From: Arcuatula senhousia
Lineage: Eukaryota > Mollusca > Bivalvia > Mytilida > Mytilidae
Assembly: GCA_963971305.1 (NCBI GenBank)
Contig: OZ020307.1
Coordinates: forward strand, 17,249,501 to 17,313,500
Length of the DNA: 64,000 nt
Direction: 5' to 3'
Shown here one piece after another: positions 57,734 to 64,000 of the stretch. Each line of letters opens with the position of its first letter. Position 1 is the stretch's first letter. The position numbers and the translations under genes were made by a program. Below the pieces are notes generated by a model. It saw only the letters and a list, made by a program, of their open reading frames with translations, did not search any database and was not told the origin of the DNA.

Positions 57734-58774
57734 CTAGAACCCAGAAAATGTTAATTCATAGAGTTTTGCCTTTGTTCCCTCTGGATCATTCACACCACTG
57801 GAACATCCTAGATAGATATAACCAGAGGGAGCCAGAGCCAGAGAATATGGTCTCATTATTCCAATATCCCTAGGATTGTAGTATGTGATGATCTCTCCTT
57901 CATTGTTGAGTATATGTAGATAGAAAGTTGTACAGTCAACCACCAGGATATTATCACTAGGAGTTGTTAGTAGACCTCTTGGTGCCATTGGTTTGTCAGG
58001 AGAGTTTATATCAGGATGGCCATGATAGTATCCCACTTGACCTTCAGGATGGAGCACTACTACTTTATTGCCATGTTTATCACAAACAACAATGCTCCCT
58101 TGACTGGTTGTTGTGATTGTCTCAGGATATTTAAATATTTGTTGTTGATTGTCATTTTCATATTTCTTGATTTGTTTCCCCTCGGTGTTCATCACAATAA
58201 CAATCCCATTATCCTTCCTATCCCAGGCTCCAATGATAACACTGTGGTCTCTGGTGACATGGACACAGATTATCCTCCAAGGATGAACATTAAACTTAGA
58301 GTCAATGATTTGTCCTGTCATAGGATTGATGATGCCTAGGATTGGTCCTCCTCTCACAATATAAGTAGATCCTGATGGAGATGTAGCCAGGCCATAGGCT
58401 TTGGTCTTGTAGGTTGATAGTGTCTTCACTGTATCATGTTCTATTGTGATGTGTTGTATTGTTTTTGTTTTATTATCACCTATCCACAGAGAGTCATCCT
58501 TACAAACAGCCAGGTCATGAATGTTCCTTATGTCCACAGTATGCTGCCTCACTACTTTAAATTCAATGACTTTCTCCAAAGACTTTGACTCCCTGCCTAT
58601 TTCCTTTATATCAATGACATTATGATCTTTCAAAAATTTAGCATGGCTTTTCTTGCAGATATTACACATAAGATTGTCACAAGTGATACATTTCCATTCG
58701 ATCTTGTTACTTGTTTCACATACAGTGCAACCAAGTGGTATTTGTCCTTTAGGTAAAGATTTAGAAAATGCCAT
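57734..58774 (-). CDS. B-box zinc finger / beta-propeller (TRIM-NHL-like) protein, copy 2
   Basis: A 346-residue intact frame opposite to BTAF1, paralogous to 29307-30374. The zinc ligands are conserved (GCTVCETSNKIEWKCITCDN then LMCNICKKSHAKFLKDH). Against copy 1 it has a 10-codon deletion (after GGPIL) and a one-codon insertion (DRKDNG), both in frame, and scattered substitutions. There is no RING and no long coiled coil. The frame has stayed open although the surrounding host gene is damaged. A variant ATTAAA occurs just beyond the stop; no AATAAA is seen there. Confidence 0.82.
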   Translation of the reverse strand: MAFSKSLPKGQIPLGCTVCETSNKIEWKCITCDNLMCNICKKSHAKFLKDHNVIDIKEIGRESKSLEKVIEFKVVRQHTVDIRNIHDLAVCKDDSLWIGDNKTKTIQHITIEHDTVKTLSTYKTKAYGLATSPSGSTYIVRGGPILGIINPMTGQIIDSKFNVHPWRIICVHVTRDHSVIIGAWDRKDNGIVIVMNTEGKQIKKYENDNQQQIFKYPETITTTSQGSIVVCDKHGNKVVVLHPEGQVGYYHGHPDINSPDKPMAPRGLLTTPSDNILVVDCTTFYLHILNNEGEIITYYNPRDIGIMRPYSLALAPSGYIYLGCSSGVNDPEGTKAKLYELTFSGF

Positions 58775-59547
58775 GTTTAATTATATCTCCTTGTTGTGAA
58801 TTTGTAATTAAAGAAGTTGTAAAATGACCTTGACACATCATTACTATCAGTCCGATGGTTGTTTAAAATTTAAAAATTACTCTTGCAGAAATTATCAATA
58901 AAACTTAAAGTTTAGTACCTTACACCTATTATTAGATGTATTCTAAAGCAGTTAAAGGACCATTTAAATTGAGTTTTGTACATAAATATATATAATTTGA
59001 TAAAGGGACTTTTACAAAAACTTGCATAGTTTTCTTTCACCAATTTATTGAGTCTTCCAAATGTATGGATTTATAGAACTAATATTGTCCTGATGACGGC
59101 AGGTAACTGCCGAAACTAAGTGATCAAATAAAAAAGAGACTTTTCATCCTGAGAAGTGTTGTTGTCAACTTTTATTTATTTTACCCTGAAAACGACAGCC
59201 CTGCATACCTATAGGTATCCACTTCAAGGGAGAATTACCTACAAATCAAAGTAAACAGTGTTGGTCCACCTACCCTTTTACATTTTCCCTCTCTATTGTG
59301 AACCCCTGCATCCTTGGATCCACTGCTGCAAACCTGCGCTGATAGAATCAGCCACCTGCACCTTGAGCCAAACGCCACAAGAATTTATTGAAACAAAGGA
59401 AACAACATTATGGCCTGTATCAGCGACCAACAATTATTCAATAGGAGAAAAAAGAATTTGAACCTACTGACAATTTTCAATACATATAATAGTAAAGTGA
59501 ATGTTTGATTAGCTCTTTCATATGACATCAGTGCTTATGTTTCTTAT
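58775..59547 (+). other. Upstream region of the nested gene and copy-specific sequence
   Basis: 58775-59060 aligns with 30375-30660 of copy 1 and would hold the nested gene's promoter; no clear core element is visible. After 59085 the sequence differs from copy 1. A CTGATGA...GAAAC stretch at 59090-59120 looks like a decayed hammerhead or Penelope terminus. Confidence 0.45.
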
Positions 59548-59694
59548 TATATCCCATGCAACGAAGTTGTGGAGGGTATAATGTTTTCGACTGGTCCTTC
59601 CGTCTGTCAGTCTGTGATCAAAATTTGTTAAACGCAACTCTTGTTAAACTACTAAACATAATTTAACGAAACAATGTATACAAGAAGTACAATA
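59548..59694 (+). repeat. Hairpin-headed repeat (TATATCCCATGCAACGAAG family), interrupted
   Basis: TATATCCCATGCAACGAAGT with TGTGGAGGGTATAATG forms the head, followed by CCGTCTGTCAGTCTGTG and the core TTGTTAAACTACTAAACATA. The next element is inserted in it. Confidence 0.6.
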
Positions 59695-60344
59695 TATACA
59701 CCTGGAAAAAGGTTAAGCACCCCTAGTCTTTTTGTGCTTTTAGATGATTTGAAATAATTTCTAATTTTCATGAGTTTGGTCAGTTATAATTCTTCAATAT
59801 GTGACTGGAAGGATGTTAGCTTTCGGTTAAAAGCACATTTTCGCCTTGAAAAGCTGGAGATAACTCTTTAGGAAATGAGACACCAAACTGGTAGTAAAAA
59901 AACAAGGATTCCGGCAGTCACTCGTGTTAAAGGTGAACATACACGAAATTGACTCTTTGGAGATACAGTACCTCCGGCAGTCACTCGTGTTAAAGGTGAA
60001 CATACTCGAAATTGACTCTTTGGAGATACAGTACCAATCTTTTGATTATGATTTACCTTTTCAAATGCGATTTGACAATTAATTAAAAGTTTTGAGCTTC
60101 AGGGGACCATACTTTTCGAAGACCATGTTTATGTACAATAGCCATCATTTTTTAAATTTTTAGTTATGTACACAACAAAATCGTTTTGTTTGTTATAAAC
60201 ATGTTAAATTGTGCTTAACAGTGCATATTTTAGTTTTCAATGCTAATTAATAAATATTATCTGTTAATTGACGGTTAAAAAGTGTTTTGAAAATGTATGA
60301 TTTTCAAAAATCATGGGGTGCTTAACTTTTTTCCAGGTGTATAT
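59695..60344. mobile_element. Mariner-type MITE, about 650 bp
   Basis: Left TACACCTGGAAAAAGGTTAA (then GCACCCC) and right GGGGTGCTTAACTTTTTTCC (then AGGTGTATA) are inverted repeats of about 27 bp with TA at the borders. A 63-bp unit is duplicated inside (CCGGCAGTCACTCGTGTTAA at 59911 and 59974). No transposase frame. Confidence 0.8.
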
Positions 60345-60408
60345 GTAGAATGCAAGAAGTAGACCATATGTAGTTGTGCGTGTTACCAGGAAATTTTTAT
60401 CTGCAATT

Positions 60409-61560
60409 TTTAGCTCACCTGGACCGAAGGTCCATGTGAGCCATTACGATCACTTGGTGACCGTCATCATCTGTCGGCTTCTGTCATCCGTTAACAATTT
60501 TTCAAAAATCTCCTCTGAAACTACTGAACAGAATTTAATGAAACTTGGTATGAATGATCCTTAGGGTGTCCTGCACCAAACTTGTGTTTTGATTTTTGAT
60601 TCGTCAAAAAACATGGCCACCATTACTAAAAATAGACCAGGGGGGTCATACTACTGTTCGGGCTAGTAAATAAAAAAGTTTAAGAGATAGATAATATCTG
60701 ATGCCACACTGCTGCTTCAGCATCAAAAGATCTACAAAAGTCTCCATTTGGTCAAAGTTGTCAGATGATCTCTTATAGGGGTTACAGCTTTAAAGGTGAA
60801 AAATAGCATTTTTTCATGTTTTTGGATTATAGAATTAAAAATATTGCAGATAGAGAAAAGCTGTTGCTTGCTTAAATGTTCAGCTCAATTAGCTCTACAA
60901 AAGTCATGATAGGGTCAAAGTTGTAAAATGCCCCCTTATAGGGGTTACAGCCCCTTAAAGGTGAAAAATAATTTTTTTGGCCTATAGAATGAAAACTATT
61001 GCAGATAGAGAAAAGCTGTTGCTTGCTTAAATGTTCAGCTCATTAAGCTCTACAAAAGTCTTCATAGGGTCGAAGTTGTCAGATGTCCCCTTATAGGGGT
61101 TACAGCCCCTTAAAGGCGAAAATAATTTTTTTGCCTCTAGAATGAAAACTATTGCAGATAGGGAAAAGCTGTTGTTTGCTTAAATGTTCAGCTCATTTAG
61201 CTCTACCAAAGTCATCATAGGGTTTAAGTTGTCAGATGACCTCTTATAGGGGTTACAGCCCCTTAAAGGCAAACATAGTGTTTTTGGCATATAGCAGATA
61301 GCCTTAAGCTGTTGTTTGCTTAAATGTTTAGCGCATTTAGCTCTACAAAAACATTCATAGGGTTGAAGTAGTTAGATGACCCCTTATAAGGATTACAGCT
61401 CCTAAATTTACATATTTTCATGTTTTTGGCTTATATAATGAAAACTATAGCAGATAAAGAAATAAAAACTATTGCTGAAAGAGAAAAGCTGTAACTTGCT
61501 TAAATGTTCAGCTTATTTAGCTCTTCAAAGTTCTTCATAGGGTTGACATCAATACCAGGT
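60409..61560 (+). repeat. Hairpin-headed repeat (AGCTCACC family), copy 2
   Basis: Head AGCTCACCTGGACCGAAGGT with CCATGTGAGC, a nested hairpin (GGACC/GGTCC). Then the core CTCTGAAACTACTGAACAGA and ATGAAACTTGGTATG, and four to five units of about 145-150 bp marked by CCTTATAGGGGTTACAGC (60771 to about 61390). Confidence 0.78.
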
Positions 61561-61883
61561 GTATCTCAGAAACCATAAGTTCTAGGTTAATGAAACTTGA
61601 TTTGTTGTTGTGTCAGATCTAGAATTTTACAGCTGCATCTTCATCTTTGAACTTGACCTTGGGTTTTTTGTTGAGCAACTCTAATTTCTTTTGGTATTTT
61701 GAGAAATTTGGGAGTTTAAATGTGATATGATGATAAAGGTTTATAAATGATGAAAATTTAGAAATATAGGGGAATTAACAAAGAGTTGATGTTTCTAATG
61801 GTGTTAGTAGGTGAGACATACTTTAATGTTAACTCTTTGTTTTGAATGTTCATATTTATTTATCTTTTTATTGATAATTTCAG

Positions 61884-62013
61884 ATTCAACAATGATCCAT
61901 CTATTGATATCCTACTGCTAACAACCCATGTTGGAGGACTGGGTCTAAATCTCACTGGGGCAGATACAGTTATTTTCGTAGAACATGACTGGAATCCCAT
62001 GAAAGATTTGCAG
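61884..62013 (+). CDS. BTAF1: BTAF1 copy 2 exon J (motif V)
   Basis: Acceptor AATTTCAG, donor TTGCAG|GTACTT. Same protein as copy 1; six synonymous differences and no replacement. Confidence 0.94.
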
Positions 62014-62336
62014 GTACTTTCACAAACTTGGTACCAATCGAAATGTGCTGAATTTGTCTTATTGCCATCCAAAGCATAGATTAATTTTATACAATTCCTA
62101 ACAAAATATTTAATTGAATACTTATGGTAAAAACAAAATAGCAAACTTCAAGGATCAATCTTAATGTCCAAGGAAAAAGACAAAGCATGGAAGACACACT
62201 GAAAATGTTATATATCGCATTGGTCCTGACTTGGTACATGCATTTCAAATGAAAAGGTATTTCAAGCAGTGATTATGGTGTGCCAAACCTCTCTCTCTTT
62301 CTGTGATCAGGAAATAATTCAAATGTTTTATTTCAT

Positions 62337-62947
62337 AACTAGAAAAACTGTGAGCCGCAGCTCACAAATAAATACCCCCCACTTCCCAAAAAAATTAATC
62401 AGATAAAATTTAGAATAGGAGATGCACATCTACATTATGTCACAAGGATTGTGTGTAGGTTTCATGAAAATCCATCAAGGGGTTTAGGAGGAGTTGCAGA
62501 TAAGAGATGGGCACCCCATGTAGTCGAATAGCTGAGTATATGTATTGCTATGGGAAACCCCAAAATCATTCTGATCAAACTTTCAATTAGTAGGTGCACA
62601 TCTATATTATGTTACAAAGATTGTGTAAAAGTTTCATGACAATCCATCAAGGCGTTTAGGATGAGTTGTGGATAAGAGATGGGTACCCCCATGTAGTCGA
62701 ATGGCTAAGTCCATGTTTTGCTATGGGAAACCCCAAAAATCATTCTGATCAAATTTTAAAATAGTAATTGCACATCTACATTTTGTCACAAAGATTGTGT
62801 GTAAGTTTCATGAAAATCCACCAAGGGGTTTAGGAGGAGTTGCGGATAAGAGATGGGTACCCTGAAGTGTAACAGAAGGACGGACGGAAGGACGGACGGA
62901 AACCCCTATTACTATATACCCCCCACTTTTGAAGTGGGGGGTATAAA
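62337..62947 (+). repeat. Hairpin-headed repeat (GTGAGC family), copy 2
   Basis: Counterpart of 34911-35507, with the head CTGTGAGCCGCAGCTCACAA and tail ACTTTTGAAGTGGGGGGTAT. The head and tail ends are kept better here than in copy 1. Confidence 0.8.
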
Positions 62948-63470
62948 AATAACATGAAATGCAAATATTCAAATAGATGTGGAATAAGAGTAATAACATT
63001 TATTATATTTTTGGTAAATTTCTGTTAAGTTTATTGGCTTTTACAGAACTTTCTGTGATTGGGAGATAATTCAAATGTTATATTATGTTTTATTTCATAA
63101 ACATAGCATGAAAACAATTCTGGATTTTTCCCTGCTAAAATGTTTACATTTCAAGGGAAACAATACCATTGTACCATGCTTGAAAATCAATAATGTAACG
63201 TCACTATAGGCAAACCATGAACCCAAAATTTGAAAAAACAACTGTGTCGTCTTCTAGATTTCTAGATGGAAACATCACAAATTATAATCCTTTGGGGTTT
63301 TTGTTTTCCCCAGCAAGCCCTTGTTCAAACAACATATCCCGTTGGGAATACAATTCTGGGTGTTTCCCTCTATTGCGGTTGACACAAACTACATTGATAA
63401 GTGGCAATAACAAATTCTAAATCACAATGACAAACAGCCAGTACCGTTTAATAACTCTATTTAATTTTAG

Positions 63471-63562
63471 GCCATGGACAGAGCTCATAGAATAGGACAG
63501 AAGAAAGTGGTCAATGTGTACAGACTGATAACAAGAGGGACACTAGAGGAGAAAATCATGGG
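63471..63562 (+). CDS. BTAF1: BTAF1 copy 2 exon K (motif VI)
   Basis: Acceptor AATTTTAG, donor ATGGG|GTATGT. Encodes [20 protein letters not shown] then [11 protein letters not shown]. Only synonymous differences from copy 1. The final exon should follow beyond 64000. Confidence 0.94.
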
Positions 63563-64000
63563 GTATGTTATTTCTATTCAGTAACTAAAGGGAATAATGC
63601 ATGGTGTAGACCTGGATAGCTGAGAATATTTTATTATTTGTTGATTCTAACCTGTGTTCCAGCTACTCTTAATTTTTATGGAAATATGACTTTTAGATAA
63701 TAATTCCCTATAACAACAGACATTGAATCTGTCTTTATTATTAAAATAATTCTTGTGAAAGTTAAAAAACAGCATCATACGAGTAATTATAAACAGTGTC
63801 TGATAATGTTTCATCTAAGTAAGACTCATCAAGAACCCTTCAGCCAAAATGCAAAAGACACTATTAAACAAGAATATGAGGACAATGTAAAACAGAAATT
63901 ATTCTAAATAAAAGCATATCCTTCTAACATAGGTGCCCCATGCTTGGAGCGGAATAAAAAGTGAAATTATGTTGTTTTGGGTTAACAATTAAATAATGAA

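Larger units (their letters stand above)
42675..63562 (+). pseudogene. BTAF1: BTAF1 copy 2: C-terminal Snf2 ATPase half, damaged at its 5' end
   Basis: Exons A to K are recognisable on the + strand. Exon A is frameshifted with an in-frame TAA. Exon B is duplicated by a 404-bp tandem repeat. Exon C has a correct DEGH reading frame but its donor GT is AT. Exons D to K look intact, including exon E, which copy 1 lacks. The last exon is outside the window. The N-terminal part and Walker A exon are absent because the duplication starts downstream of them. Confidence 0.87.
42303..64000 (+). repeat. Tandem duplication unit, copy 2 (incomplete at right edge)
   Basis: Aligns with copy 1 from about 4293. 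It keeps the empty site for the BEL element (42468-42472). The copy continues past the window; its last exon is not included. Confidence 0.85.

Noticed and set aside
59090..59122. Second hammerhead ribozyme (CTGATGA...GAAAC, + strand)
   Set aside because: Stem II pairing leaves the first pair mismatched, and no matching stem I or GTC cleavage strand is found nearby. More likely a decayed Penelope terminus.

Overview
The window is eukaryotic, AT-rich, intron-rich and crowded with transposable elements. The best guess for the source is a bivalve mollusc, probably mussel-like. The reasons are the mix of BEL/Pao and Penelope-type retroelements, single-exon B-box/beta-propeller genes, a tRNA-derived SINE, and many intronic repeats that begin with a hairpin followed by (CTGT)n. 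This assignment is inference; no species marker is visible.

The main host locus is the 3' half of a BTAF1 (Mot1/TAF172) gene, the Snf2-family ATPase that strips TBP from DNA. It is present twice in direct tandem on the + strand. Copy 1 runs from about 4293 to 42300, with exons at 15036-38841 ending in the natural stop. Copy 2 starts at about 42303 and leaves the window before its last exon (exons at 42675-63562). The homology begins inside an intron, so both copies lack the N-terminal HEAT repeats and the Walker A exon, and neither looks complete. Copy 1 has a 2-bp insertion in the DEGH (Walker B) exon and has lost one exon to a Penelope-type insertion. Copy 2 has a frameshifted, stop-containing first exon, a duplicated second exon and a lost splice donor. 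Four downstream exons nevertheless differ only by synonymous changes.

Layout. 1-1480: Penelope-type reverse transcriptase fragment (-). 2418-3001: a MITE. 4471-14825: a degenerate BEL/Pao retrotransposon (-) with GTATC target duplications, inserted only in copy 1; copy 2 keeps the empty site. Its left LTR carries a 2.7-kb composite insertion, and its gag/protease region carries a 605-bp MITE. 15036-38841: BTAF1 copy 1, with two Penelope fragments (one containing a SINE), a B-box/propeller gene on the opposite strand inside an intron (29307-30374), and a 1.8-kb TIR element that contains a hammerhead ribozyme (36348-38182). 38842-42300: 3' flank with a Penelope fragment that has its own target duplication. 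42303-64000: BTAF1 copy 2, with its own B-box/propeller gene (57734-58774), a Tc1-type remnant and several MITEs.

Insertions present in both copies (old Penelope tails, the 'GTGAGC hairpin' repeat, the B-box gene) predate the duplication. Those in only one copy (BEL, two Penelope fragments, SINE, hammerhead element, Tc1 remnant, several MITEs) most simply postdate it, although loss from the other copy cannot be excluded.
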